Source: CATOSK01 sp034423195 (GTDB lineage Bacteria > Chloroflexota > Dehalococcoidia > Lucifugimonadales > UBA3495). From it: a DNA stretch of 64,000 bases. Below, piece after piece: positions 1-8,481 of the stretch. The first letter of the stretch is position 1, and each line of letters starts with the position of its first letter. The position numbers and the translations under genes are program-made. The DNA lies in contig DAOUIZ010000002.1 in assembly GCA_034423195.1 (NCBI GenBank), positions 45,549 to 109,548 of the forward strand. The letters run 5' to 3'. The notes beneath the pieces are model-generated. The model saw only the letters and a list, made by a program, of their open reading frames with translations. It did not search any database and was not told where the DNA came from.

Positions 1-557
1 CGGTGGGAGGTCACGGTAACGTAGGCGTCGTCATCATCACGCCATGCTGCGACATTTCGCCCGACTGTGCTGGTCCACGCCACGGTTTCCCCTGGCATTA
101 AGTGTAACGGCATAGAAACTCCTGTGGGTCCGCTGGTCTTTGCCGCCGGATGGCAACCGGAGCCTCAGCCCGGTACCGGCGACTTTTTCCGCAACATTGC
201 GCCCATACCAGCTATGAATTCAAACGAGGCAACAGGGCGATATGCTGATCAAATCCTTCTCAATTAACAAGAATCGAGGTTAGTAAACCAGCAAACTGCG
301 AAGGAAATTGCCTGAAATTGGTAGTACGAAATAATGATTCCGTAATGCAAGCATTATAGCAGCACACGGGAAGGTAGGCAAATTATAGTTGGAGGAGCAA
401 CTATTCACGCTCGGGAGTATCCAAAGGCAGGACGGTCCTGGACGCAGGAAGACGTCACCCGAATTGCAAGGCTGCCTGAGGCAACCATAGTCGAGCCGGG
501 CTTTGACTGTGGAAGTATAATCGCCGGGGAGCCAGATATATCGGACAAGGACCGGAA
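1..557. other. Left-edge region, no supported gene
   Basis: No convincing gene is seen. A 66-codon frame starting with GTG at 67 lacks a ribosome binding site and any family resemblance. A frame open from the left edge (third frame) closes near position 108 and could be the last codons of a gene outside the window, but too little is visible to say. From about 270 to 400 the DNA is locally AT-richer than the rest of the window, as expected for intergenic sequence. A perfect TATAAT lies at 516-521 ahead of the helicase. Confidence 0.4.
516..521 (+). promoter_or_regulatory. Candidate -10 box of the helicase gene
   Basis: A perfect TATAAT lies 36 bases before the GTG start at 558. No -35 is found at 16-18 bases; a TTGACT at 503-508 is far too close. 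The call therefore rests on the -10 match and position alone. Confidence 0.3.
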
Positions 558-2783
558 GTGACGGGACTGCGCGATTACCAACAACGGCTATTGGAGGTGG
601 CGGAAGTTGCTTTGCAACCTTCCGAGGCTCGGGTGATGCTGCAATTGCCCACCGGAGGGGGCAAGACTCATGTCGCCGGGGCACTGTTAAGACGCTGGCT
701 GCGCGACGGACGCAAGGCTGTTTGGCTCACCCACCGCACCGAATTAGTCGAACAGACTCGTCAAATGCTGGCCGATGCCGGAGTATCCGCCATCAACCCG
801 GCCTGGCGGCCGGGTGACGACGCGCCGTTCATTTCAAACGGCGTAGTGATACTGATGGCGCAGACCGTCGGCAGGCGAACCAACCAGATGCTAATCTGGG
901 ACAAGTACGATAGTGCAGACCTGCTGGTGATAGACGAAGCGCATCATGCCACCGCCGACGGTTGGGAGCGGGCGATAAACCAGTGGCCGGGGCAGGTTAT
1001 GGGCCTTACCGCAACCCCTTGGCGGCTGTCGAAGGCCGAGGGGTTCAACCACCTATTCAAGAAACTGCTGCCCGGTCCCCAAGTCAGCGAGCTTCAAGCC
1101 GGAGGCTGGTTGTGCCGAGCCCGCGTCCTTATACCAAAGCCGGAAGAAGTTATACGCGGCGGGGCGAAAAATGTCATCGGAGAATACTTCGAATCCGGAA
1201 TCGAGCAAGCCAACCGGGAGCGCCCCGATGTCCTGACCGCGGGCGCATTGCGTTTCTGGCGGTTCCACGCCGCGGAACGCCAGACCATCGTGTACGCCAT
1301 TTCCCAAGACCACGCGCGCAACCTGACGGCGGTATTCAATGAGGCTGGCATCCCCGCCGCTGTAATGCTGAGTAACACGCCGCACCAGGAACGGACCGAG
1401 GCCATCGAGTCCTTCAGCAAAGGGACCCTCCGCGTCCTGGTCAACGTCGCGGTCGCCACTGAAGGTTTTGACCTTCCCGACGCTTCCTGCGTGGTAATCA
1501 CCCGGCCCACGATGAGCCTAGCGCTGTATCTGCAAATGGTGGGGCGCGGTTTGCGGCCCAAAGCCGACGGCGGCAGTTGTCTGGTCCTAGACCTTGCCGG
1601 CAACGCCGAAACTCACGGGATGCCGGAGGAAAACCGGGAGTGGACCTTATCGCCTCGCGGCAACGACCCTAGCGGCGACGCTCCAGTCATCCGGTGCGAG
1701 AAATGCGACGCCGTTTCGCCGGCGGGAAGCCATTTCTGCGGCTTTTGCCAGACGCCCTTCGGCAAGGATTGCCTGCGCTGCGGCAGGTGGCGCGGCTGGG
1801 AACGCTGGAAATACGAAAATCACTGCGGCGAGATGCACGAACTCGTATGCGACCTTTGTCACTTCGACGCCCACATTGAGGCGCAATTGCCTATTACCGA
1901 TGAACTGCGGAGGTTGACTGATATGGAGCCGGACCTGGACGCTGCCTTGTGGAATCTGCTGGAAGAGGAACTGAGACGAGTTAGCAGCGCGACCGAAGGA
2001 CAAAAGCGTGAGTTGCGCTCCCGGATTTCCGATAGAGAATCGGAGTTAGACAGCGAAAGCCTGCTCCAATCGTTCAAGGTTCATATCGCCGCATTACCGG
2101 AAGAAGGACGTCCCAAAAGTCAGTTGGAAGAATACCGTCTATTCCCCGATTGGGAAGCCGGTCTCCATCAAGAGCTTTCAGACTGGAAAGCCGAACTGGA
2201 GAAATTGGAAGCGATAGTTCCCGATCGACGTGTCATCTACAACAACGCCAAAGAGCGTGTCCTGCGGGCGCTGGATGACCAATCCATGCAAGCCGGGTTG
2301 CTTCCGCGAACAACGGGCCGCCGGGAAGCACCGACGCGAAGGACGATAGCGCAAAACCCTAGCCCTGCTCCAGTGAATTTGGCCGGATGGGTAAGTTTAA
2401 CTGATGTAGTCGAATGGTTCCAAAAGAAGCCAGATAAGTCCCCGCCATCTAAGCCATTGAGAATTCGAGACGTGAAGGGAAACGAAATACCCGTATACAG
2501 TTGGGCTAGCCTCCTCAAAGAAACCGCTGACTGGTTGGTAAGAGAGGGTTATCTGACTTCGGACAAATGTCCTGTTGCCGTTGGAAATATGGACAGGCGA
2601 TACTTAATCAACTCACACCCCATGCACCCAAATGGGCGAACATTCACTACCAAAAACGCAAGACTCTCCAATGGTTTCCACATTGAACTTCAGTGGGAAC
2701 CGAAGTCTATTGCTCTGCGTTGCAGCCAATTGCTTGCCAAATTTGGCCAAGACCCGGAGCAGTTTCAGGTACTGCTGCAATAA
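558..2783 (+). CDS. DEAD/DEAH-box superfamily 2 helicase with zinc-binding insert
   Basis: This 741-residue protein is a superfamily 2 helicase of the type III restriction/UvrB-like ATPase fold (ResIII plus Helicase_C). Visible motifs are Walker A PTGGGKT (residues 31-37), DEAH (126-129), TAT (151-153) and motif VI QMVGRGLR (326-333). Cysteine pairs follow at about 380/383, 394/397 and 405/408, with further Cys and His after that, suggesting one or two zinc ribbons. The last 300 residues are alpha-helical and unfamiliar. The start is GTG at 558. No methylase, nuclease or specificity gene adjoins it, so a restriction role is not supported; DNA repair or defence are both possible. The helicase fold is certain, the role is unknown. 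Confidence 0.85.
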   Translation: MTGLRDYQQRLLEVAEVALQPSEARVMLQLPTGGGKTHVAGALLRRWLRDGRKAVWLTHRTELVEQTRQMLADAGVSAINPAWRPGDDAPFISNGVVILMAQTVGRRTNQMLIWDKYDSADLLVIDEAHHATADGWERAINQWPGQVMGLTATPWRLSKAEGFNHLFKKLLPGPQVSELQAGGWLCRARVLIPKPEEVIRGGAKNVIGEYFESGIEQANRERPDVLTAGALRFWRFHAAERQTIVYAISQDHARNLTAVFNEAGIPAAVMLSNTPHQERTEAIESFSKGTLRVLVNVAVATEGFDLPDASCVVITRPTMSLALYLQMVGRGLRPKADGGSCLVLDLAGNAETHGMPEENREWTLSPRGNDPSGDAPVIRCEKCDAVSPAGSHFCGFCQTPFGKDCLRCGRWRGWERWKYENHCGEMHELVCDLCHFDAHIEAQLPITDELRRLTDMEPDLDAALWNLLEEELRRVSSATEGQKRELRSRISDRESELDSESLLQSFKVHIAALPEEGRPKSQLEEYRLFPDWEAGLHQELSDWKAELEKLEAIVPDRRVIYNNAKERVLRALDDQSMQAGLLPRTTGRREAPTRRTIAQNPSPAPVNLAGWVSLTDVVEWFQKKPDKSPPSKPLRIRDVKGNEIPVYSWASLLKETADWLVREGYLTSDKCPVAVGNMDRRYLINSHPMHPNGRTFTTKNARLSNGFHIELQWEPKSIALRCSQLLAKFGQDPEQFQVLLQ

Positions 2784-2841
2784 CCCGCGCGACGTTGAAA
2801 CCAAATCGCTGCCACTTGGCAATTCGCGAAAGGGGGCCTTC

Positions 2842-3972
2842 ATGGGCTGGTCGCAGCATCACAAGAATGGGTTGATTTACTATGCCCCGCAGCACTGTTT
2901 CCGGGGGTATACGCTGACGACCAACGTCGGGGGGAAGTGGGCTAACCTGCTGGATATGGAAGGGCGGGTGTGCCATCGCTGGGACTTTTCCGAGGGGATC
3001 GAGTACGCGAAGCTGCTGCCCTACGGGACGCTGCTGGTGAGAACCGGTCCTGCGGAGGACGCGGGCGGGGCAGAACGGATCGGGGGGTCGTCGGGGGCGC
3101 TGGTGGAGCTGGACTGGGATGGGAACGAGGTGTGGAGCTACCGGAATCCGATGGTGCATCACGACTACCAGCGGCTGCCCAACGGGAACACGCTGTCGCT
3201 GGAGTTTGAGTTAATCTCCGCCGAGCTAACCGCCCGGGTGCAGGGCGGGATGCGCGGCGAAGAGGAACCGGAGCGGATGTTCGGGGACGTGGTGAAGGAG
3301 GTGGCTCCCGACGGTTCCGTCCTGAACGAGTGGCGGTCGTGGGAACACCTGGACGTGGAGGAGGACGTAATCTGCCCGCTGGAGGAGCGGCGGGAGTGGA
3401 CCCACGGGAACTCGGTGAACCTGACGCCGGACGGTCATATAATCATCAGCTTCCGGCTGACCAGCACGGTGGGGATTGTGGACCGGAGCGACGGGCGTTT
3501 CCGGTGGAAGTGGGGGCCAGGGGAGATCTACCACCAGCACCATCCGACCCAGCTGGAGAACGGGAACGTGCTGCTGTTCGACAATGGCGGGCACCGTCCC
3601 CGGTCGACGTATTCGCGGGTGCTGGAGGTGAATCCCAGTACCAACGCTATCGAGTGGGAGTACCGGGGAGACCCGCCGATTTCCTTCCACAGCCCCAACA
3701 TCAGCAGCGCGGACCGGCTGCCCAACGGGAACACGCTGGTCTGCGAGGGAGCGCCGGGGCGGGCTTTCGAGGTGACTCCGGCGGGGCAGATTGTGTGGGA
3801 GTACGTCAATCCGTTCTACGCGCCCGGAGGACGGGTGGCCGGCGGGAACCCGGGAGACATGACCAACGCGATGTTCCGGGCGCACCGGTACGCGCCGGAC
3901 TTTCCGGGGTTGAGCGGGAGGGACCTGGACCCGGGGAGGTACGGGAACCTGAACCGGCTGTACGGGGGATGA
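2842..3972 (+). CDS. Arylsulfotransferase (ASST)-like beta-propeller protein
   Basis: This 376-residue protein has repeated blade motifs (LVELDWDGNEVWSY, DGSVLNEWRSWEH, EVTPAGQIVWEY, and RLPNGNT recurring three times) typical of the arylsulfotransferase/ASST propeller family. A conserved His-rich face is visible (MVHHDYQ, WTHGNSVN, IYHQHHPTQ), matching the His cluster that shapes the ASST active site. No signal peptide is seen, unlike periplasmic DsbA-dependent ASST, so a true sulfate-transfer activity is not assured. The frame is open upstream into the helicase gene; ATG 2842 is preferred because the protein homology begins there. Confidence 0.75.
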   Translation: MGWSQHHKNGLIYYAPQHCFRGYTLTTNVGGKWANLLDMEGRVCHRWDFSEGIEYAKLLPYGTLLVRTGPAEDAGGAERIGGSSGALVELDWDGNEVWSYRNPMVHHDYQRLPNGNTLSLEFELISAELTARVQGGMRGEEEPERMFGDVVKEVAPDGSVLNEWRSWEHLDVEEDVICPLEERREWTHGNSVNLTPDGHIIISFRLTSTVGIVDRSDGRFRWKWGPGEIYHQHHPTQLENGNVLLFDNGGHRPRSTYSRVLEVNPSTNAIEWEYRGDPPISFHSPNISSADRLPNGNTLVCEGAPGRAFEVTPAGQIVWEYVNPFYAPGGRVAGGNPGDMTNAMFRAHRYAPDFPGLSGRDLDPGRYGNLNRLYGG

Positions 3973-4082
3973 ATTCGATCAAAACCCGGGAGTCAAAACC
4001 CAAGAGTGCAGCCGACTCAGGCGATTGCACGGGATTAGCCGGAAATGCGGCCAGCGGGTGCGGCGGGAAAGAGGCGGCCGGG

Positions 4083-4610
4083 CTAAGAGAAAAAGGCCAT
4101 GAAGGCGATGATGATGCCAACGCCGGCAAAGACCATGGCTCCCAGCTTGATGGTCATGCGCTGTTCCAGGGACTTCATTTCAGCTTGGGTCCGCGCCTCG
4201 AGAGCCCTGATCTCGGATGCCATCTGCTGCTCGAAGGCGTTAAACCGAGTTTCGATACGCCCTTCGAAGGCATCCATCCGGGCGGTGGTATTCTGTTCAA
4301 AGGCGTCAAGCCGGGTTTCGATGCGCTCTTCGAAAGCGTCCATCCGGGCGGTGATGCGCTCTTCGAAGGCATCCATACGGACCGTGGTATGCTCTTCAAA
4401 GGCGTCAAGCCGGGTGGTGATGCGCTCCTCGAAGGCGTCCATCCGAACCGTGGACCGTTCCTCAAAGGAGCGGAGGTCGGAGGAGGTGGCAACGTTTTCG
4501 CCGACGGCGCTGCCCACCATTTCGACCACAGCCTCGGCTTGGGACTCTTCGAATCCGGCTTCTTCGAGGCTCTTAACGGCTCGGTGAGTGTCGAAAAACA
4601 GGGCTGCCAA
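4083..4610 (-). CDS. Hendecad coiled-coil membrane protein (DUF1640/CCDC90-like)
   Basis: This 175-residue protein has three parts. Residues 1-48 resemble the DUF1640/CCDC90 opening (FDTHRAVKSLEEAGFEESQAEA). Residues 49-158 are exactly ten consecutive 11-residue units of the form FEERITTRLDA, a right-handed (hendecad) coiled coil. Residues 159-175 are a C-terminal membrane helix ending AFMAFFS. The start is TTG at 4610, with AAAGGA seven bases before it. Family members include mitochondrial MCUR1 and many bacterial proteins of unknown function; a membrane-tethered rod that oligomerises is the likely structure. It stands alone on the minus strand between rightward genes. Confidence 0.8.
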   Translation of the reverse strand: MAALFFDTHRAVKSLEEAGFEESQAEAVVEMVGSAVGENVATSSDLRSFEERSTVRMDAFEERITTRLDAFEEHTTVRMDAFEERITARMDAFEERIETRLDAFEQNTTARMDAFEGRIETRFNAFEQQMASEIRALEARTQAEMKSLEQRMTIKLGAMVFAGVGIIIAFMAFFS

Positions 4611-4739
4611 AAAGGGTCCTTTGTGCTGGACGGGTTCCTATGAAACTGCGGACGCCCCGTCGGCGAGCAGATTGCTGCAACAAGGCAATTGTAGCGGGCA
4701 GCCGACTGGTCAACAAGGGGCATCGAGCGGCTCCGTCAA

Positions 4740-4776
4740 TTGACACGAATTGGCGCAGTGGGTAGGATTGCGCCAA
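4740..4776 (+). promoter_or_regulatory. Promoter with overlapping palindromic operator
   Basis: A perfect -35 TTGACA (4740-4745), a 17-base spacer and -10 TAGGAT (4763-4768) form the best sigma-70 type promoter seen in the window. A perfect 8-bp inverted repeat, TTGGCGCA (4750-4757) and TGCGCCAA (4769-4776), flanks the -10. A dimeric regulator bound there would block RNA polymerase. It lies 113 bases ahead of the hydrolase start at 4889 and probably drives the three genes 4889-7343. Confidence 0.55.
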
Positions 4777-4888
4777 ACGCCGGGGGCGGGATGACGGTGA
4801 GACAGACCCGATTCCACGGCGGCCGCAAAACCGTTTTCCAGGCCTTCAACGACACCATTTACCACCCAGACACATGAGGGAGGGACCT

Positions 4889-5683
4889 ATGTTTGTACGA
4901 CGCGACCTTACGGATTCAGTTCCCACTCCGGAAGGGAACATGCACTTCGTGAAGCAGGGGAGCGGCTATCCCCTGGTGATGCTGCATCCCCTGGGGACAT
5001 CGACCTGGGCGTGGCACACGGTCATCGACGCGCTGAGCCAGCATTTCACTTGCTATGCCTTCGACATGCTGGGGCACGGCGAGTCGGACAAGCCGAACCG
5101 CCACTTCAACATTCCCGACTACGCGCGGGCGCTGGACCATGCCTGCCAGCTGATGAACATTCACCGGGGGCACTACGTGGGGAACTCGGTGGGAGCCTGT
5201 CTGGCCACGGAGATGGCGGCGAGCTACCCGGAGCGGCTGGACAAGCTGGCCCTGGTCGGGTGTCCGGTTTGGGACCCGCGGACGGCGGCGGCGAGGCTGG
5301 CGGAAGGCGCCGCCAACTTCGACGAGAACGGCCTTTCCAAGCCCCGCACTCTGGAGCAGATGAAGGAGCAGACCACCTTCGCCGAGCCCAGGCAGGAGTG
5401 GGTGGACGCCACCAACGAGACCCGCGCCCAGGCCGGCGTGTGGGTGAAGAACCTGATGGAGTCGCTGGCTTCCTACGACATCATGTCCCGGCTGCCGATG
5501 GTCAAGGCCAGCTCAACGCTGGTGATGTACGGCGAGCACGACCGGCTGCGGGACGGGGAGGAACTACTGCACAACAACATCGTCAACGCCAGCAAGACTG
5601 TCCTGCCCGGTCTGGGGCACATCCCCCAGATCGAGGACCCGGAGATGTTCGTCGACTCGCTGCTGTCTTTCCTTCAAACCTAG
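4889..5683 (+). CDS. Alpha/beta hydrolase
   Basis: This 264-residue single-domain alpha/beta hydrolase has the oxyanion region HPLGTSTWAWH, the loop DMLGHGESDKP, the nucleophile elbow GNSVGA (Ser), an acid in GEHDRL and the catalytic His in GLGHIPQIEDP. A complete Ser-Asp-His triad is therefore visible. The start is ATG 4889, five bases after AGGGAGGG; an in-frame ATG at 4874 lies upstream of that ribosome site. It resembles C-C bond or ester hydrolases of aromatic catabolism, and its neighbour at 6273 is a flavin monooxygenase, so a shared degradative pathway is plausible. The substrate is unknown. Confidence 0.85.
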   Translation: MFVRRDLTDSVPTPEGNMHFVKQGSGYPLVMLHPLGTSTWAWHTVIDALSQHFTCYAFDMLGHGESDKPNRHFNIPDYARALDHACQLMNIHRGHYVGNSVGACLATEMAASYPERLDKLALVGCPVWDPRTAAARLAEGAANFDENGLSKPRTLEQMKEQTTFAEPRQEWVDATNETRAQAGVWVKNLMESLASYDIMSRLPMVKASSTLVMYGEHDRLRDGEELLHNNIVNASKTVLPGLGHIPQIEDPEMFVDSLLSFLQT

Positions 5684-5748
5684 TCTGGGGAGGGGCATCC
5701 AACGGCATTGACGCAAACCGATATTGATTGCAACTGGGGAGTGAGCAA

Positions 5749-6198
5749 ATGGCTGGCAATTCATTCACATCATGGGTCCACGGCTCCACCATGCAGGTGG
5801 AGTACCCCGGCCGCCTGACCAACGTGCGGCACACCGGTCCCTTTGTCCGCATTGAAGGGGCGGAAGGGCAGAACACCTGGGTACATTTTCCGGTCCCGAC
5901 GCCGACGGTGACCAACGGGACGAAGGTGAAGGCGGAGGCGGCGCTGGTGAGTTTCCGCACCCAGCAGTTCGCGGCGGTGAAGGAAGTCATCGTCTACGAC
6001 GGCGAGAAGCGCATCGCCGAACACATGGACGTCGACCTGAAGGGAAATCACCTGGACGGTCGGTTTGAGATTCCCGGAACTCCCGAGGTGGAGAAGGGGC
6101 TGAACATCGTGGTCGGCGTTACCTTCGACTACGGATCCCCGACCATCCGCTCCATGCAGATTGAGATCGTGGGAGCGGGGATCGAGTTCCAGGGATAG
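5749..6198 (+). CDS. Small beta-strand-rich protein, DUF6623-like
   Basis: This 149-residue protein has an all-beta pattern (WVHGSTMQVEYPGRL, then WVHFPVPTPTVTNGTKVKAEAALVSF, then VKEVIVYDGEKRI). From memory this resembles the DUF6623 family of unknown function; the assignment is tentative. The start is ATG 5749, seven bases after GGGGAG; the upstream TTG at 5728 is rejected. There is no signal peptide. It sits 65 bases after the hydrolase and 74 before the monooxygenase, probably in one operon. Confidence 0.65.
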   Translation: MAGNSFTSWVHGSTMQVEYPGRLTNVRHTGPFVRIEGAEGQNTWVHFPVPTPTVTNGTKVKAEAALVSFRTQQFAAVKEVIVYDGEKRIAEHMDVDLKGNHLDGRFEIPGTPEVEKGLNIVVGVTFDYGSPTIRSMQIEIVGAGIEFQG

Positions 6199-6272
6199 CC
6201 CTTTAGAGGTACCCACAGAGGCATCCCCGGCATTCCATCACCGCTCGGGCGGGAAAACCGGGAGGCAGAGTT

Positions 6273-7343
6273 ATGAAGTTCGGCCTGATGTACGAAATCC
6301 AGGTGCCGGAGCCCCACCATCCCGGTATTGAGCAGGAACGGTACAAGCAGGTGCTGGCGCAGGTGGACCTGGCCGACGAGATGGGGTTCGACTACTTCTG
6401 GACGGTGGAGCACCACTTCCTGAGGGAGTTTTCCCACTGCTCGGCGCCGGAGGTGCTGTACGGGGCGATATCGCAGCGGACGAAGCGCATCCGCATCGGC
6501 CACGCGGTGGCGCTGTTGCCGGGGCAGTACAACCATCCGGTGCGGGTGGCGGAACGGGCGGCGGTGCTGGACATCCTCAGCGACGGGCGGATGGACCTGG
6601 GGACGGGGCGGTCGACCACGCTCATCGAGATGGACGGGTTCGAGGTGAACCCGGAGGACACCCGGGCCCAGTGGGAAGAGGCCGTCCGCATGATCCCCCG
6701 GATGTGGACGGAGGAAACTTTCTCCCACGAGGGGCAGTTCTACACCATCCCGCCGCGGTCGGTGATTCCCAAGCCGGTGCAGAAGCCGCACCCGCCGATG
6801 TGGGTGGCGTGCAGCCAGCCGGACAGCTTCCGCTCCGCCGGTGAGATGGGGCTGGGGGTGCTTTGCTTCAACCTGGGCGGCTATGGGCAGATGGAGGAGC
6901 GGGTGGCGGCGTACCGGGAGGCGGTGAAGCACGCGAATCCGGTGGGCCAGTTCGTCAACGACCAGGTGGCGGCGCTGTGCATGGTCCACGTCGCAGAAGA
7001 CGATGAGGAGGCGCGGCGGGTGGCGGCCCCGGAAGGGGAGTGGTTCGTCAACAAGGCCGAAGAGCTATACCAGCCGTGGCAGGGAAGGCAGGTGCCCAGC
7101 TCCTACCAGTTCGCGGTGTCAGCGGTGCAGGAGGAGCGGGTCAACAAGACGGCGGAGGACCACATTGCATCCGGGGCTTTCGCGATGGGGAGTCCCGATA
7201 CCGTCATCGAGGTGCTGAAGAAGTATGAGGAGGCTGGGGTGGACCAGATCCTGTGCTTCATGCAGATGGGCAACCTGGCCCACTCGCGGATCATGGACTC
7301 GATAAAGCTGTTCGCGCGGCATGTGATCCCGTACTTCAAGTAG
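6273..7343 (+). CDS. LLM class FMN-dependent monooxygenase (luciferase-like)
   Basis: This 356-residue protein has the TIM-barrel luciferase-like fold, with the family signatures WTVEHHF, RIRIGHAVALLPGQYNHPVR, LDILSDGRMDLGTGR and a C-terminal GSPDTVIEVLKKYEEAGVDQILCF. Such enzymes use FMNH2 supplied by a separate reductase to oxygenate alkanes, sulfonates, terpenoids or other substrates. A flavin reductase gene lies far away at 61964. The start is ATG 6273 behind GGGAGGCAGAG. Expansion of this family is known from SAR202 Chloroflexota. The substrate cannot be read from sequence. Confidence 0.9.
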   Translation: MKFGLMYEIQVPEPHHPGIEQERYKQVLAQVDLADEMGFDYFWTVEHHFLREFSHCSAPEVLYGAISQRTKRIRIGHAVALLPGQYNHPVRVAERAAVLDILSDGRMDLGTGRSTTLIEMDGFEVNPEDTRAQWEEAVRMIPRMWTEETFSHEGQFYTIPPRSVIPKPVQKPHPPMWVACSQPDSFRSAGEMGLGVLCFNLGGYGQMEERVAAYREAVKHANPVGQFVNDQVAALCMVHVAEDDEEARRVAAPEGEWFVNKAEELYQPWQGRQVPSSYQFAVSAVQEERVNKTAEDHIASGAFAMGSPDTVIEVLKKYEEAGVDQILCFMQMGNLAHSRIMDSIKLFARHVIPYFK

Positions 7344-7382
7344 GGGGCTTCTCTCGAGAGGAGGACCGCCGGGGTAACCGGG

Positions 7383-7440
7383 TACTTTGGGGGATTCATC
7401 CCCCAAACCCCCTGAATTTAAGGATTGGGGATTCACCTTG
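7383..7440 (+). repeat. Repeat family 1, copy a
   Basis: The element has the layout TACTTTGGGGGAT-TC-ATCCCCCAAACCCCCTG, followed by an AT-rich stretch and GGGG. The 9-bp stem TTGGGGGAT/ATCCCCCAA is perfect. It lies after the LLM gene and before the terminator. Other copies are at 18542, 20271, 21135, 23957 and 36067, with a partial one at 56093. Confidence 0.8.
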
Positions 7441-7500
7441 AACGGATTGTCCGACGACTCCCCAGGATGAAATTGCCCTGAAGGCATACAGGAGTTTCTG

Positions 7501-7540
7501 GCCCCATCCTTTCGCACTGAAAGGATGGGGCTAGTCTTTT
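7501..7540. terminator. Rho-independent terminator (strong stem)
   Basis: A perfect 13-bp stem GCCCCATCCTTTC / GAAAGGATGGGGC with a 5-base loop is followed on the plus strand by TAGTCTTTT. It lies between convergent genes: the LLM monooxygenase ends at 7343 and the leftward hydrolase ends at 7567. It suits termination of the rightward operon, and the A-rich other side is less good for leftward use. Confidence 0.8.
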
Positions 7541-7566
7541 CCGGGGAGGGATAGCACCCTGCGCAC

Positions 7567-8436
7567 CTATACCGTCGCGGGCTGGGGTTCCAGGGAAGCG
7601 AGCCAGTTTAGGACAGCCTCAGCGGCTTCGGCGGGGCGGTTGGTGAGGGCGTGGTTGCCGCCGGGGACGGTGATGTACTCGGCGCGGGGGCAGTTGACGG
7701 CGGCGGTGACCATGTCGCGGGGACAGTCGCGCAGGCGGACGTGGGTCTCCAATTCTCCGGCGACGACGAGCATGGGGATGCGGATGCGGGGAGCGAGGGT
7801 GACCAGGTTGTAACGTTCGGCGGGGCCGTGCTTGTCCAAGTAGGAGGCGGCGCTGAACATCTGGGGGATGGGAAAGTTGACCCGGAAGAGGTCGAGAGCG
7901 CGGTCCTCGGCTTCCATTTCGTCGGCGCGGCGGATGTTTTCCTGGAACTCGCCGGCGGCTTCGGACTCCATGTAGTAGGAGTAGGAAAGGCGCACCGGGG
8001 AGACGGGGATGACGGTGGCAACGCGGGGGTCGTCCTCGGTGGCGGCGTAGTACCCGACCTTGACGGCTCCCATGCTGTGTCCCACGAGAGCGATACGCCG
8101 GCAGCCCTTTTCCCAGAGGTAGTCGACCCCGGCGCGGAGGTCGAGGCGGCTGTTGTCGAGGATTTCGAGGGCGTTGCCGTAGTAACCACCGTCGGAAGTG
8201 TCGACCCAGACGGTGTCGTGGCCCTTGGTGTTCAGGGCAAGGCAGGGGTACCCCCGGCGGCGCAGGTCTTCGGCCATGACGCGGGTGGACTGGCGGTAGA
8301 AGTTGCCGCCGCTGCCGTGAATCAGGAGGACGCCGTCCACGGGGCCTGGAGGAGTGGCGGAGGAATCCGGCTCGCAGAAGATGCCGTCCAGGGTTACGCC
8401 GTCTTCCGTGGTCACGCTAATCAGGTCTACCAGCAT
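7567..8436 (-). CDS. Alpha/beta hydrolase (dienelactone hydrolase/lipase-like)
   Basis: This 289-residue alpha/beta hydrolase shows the oxyanion motif HGSGGNFY, the nucleophile elbow GHSMGA and a C-terminal His in PGGNHALTNRP. An acidic residue near VVAGELETH probably completes the triad. The start is ATG 8436, with GAGGTGA five bases upstream; a GTG nine bases earlier falls inside that ribosome site. It is the last gene of a leftward group with the SDR at 8482. An esterase or carboxylic-ester hydrolase acting in the cytoplasm is likely. Confidence 0.85.
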   Translation of the reverse strand: MLVDLISVTTEDGVTLDGIFCEPDSSATPPGPVDGVLLIHGSGGNFYRQSTRVMAEDLRRRGYPCLALNTKGHDTVWVDTSDGGYYGNALEILDNSRLDLRAGVDYLWEKGCRRIALVGHSMGAVKVGYYAATEDDPRVATVIPVSPVRLSYSYYMESEAAGEFQENIRRADEMEAEDRALDLFRVNFPIPQMFSAASYLDKHGPAERYNLVTLAPRIRIPMLVVAGELETHVRLRDCPRDMVTAAVNCPRAEYITVPGGNHALTNRPAEAAEAVLNWLASLEPQPATV

Positions 8437-8481
8437 GGAAGTCACCTCGTGCAGGAGGGTTGGAGCGGTTGAGCGAGAGGG

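Noticed and set aside
67..267. 66-codon frame near the left edge
   Set aside because: Begins with GTG without a ribosome site; composition and sequence give no family match. It may be a shadow of something outside the window.
4083..4643. Plus-strand frames opposite the coiled-coil gene
   Set aside because: They are antisense shadows of the 33-bp repeats; the minus strand shows a start, ribosome site, coiled coil and membrane helix.
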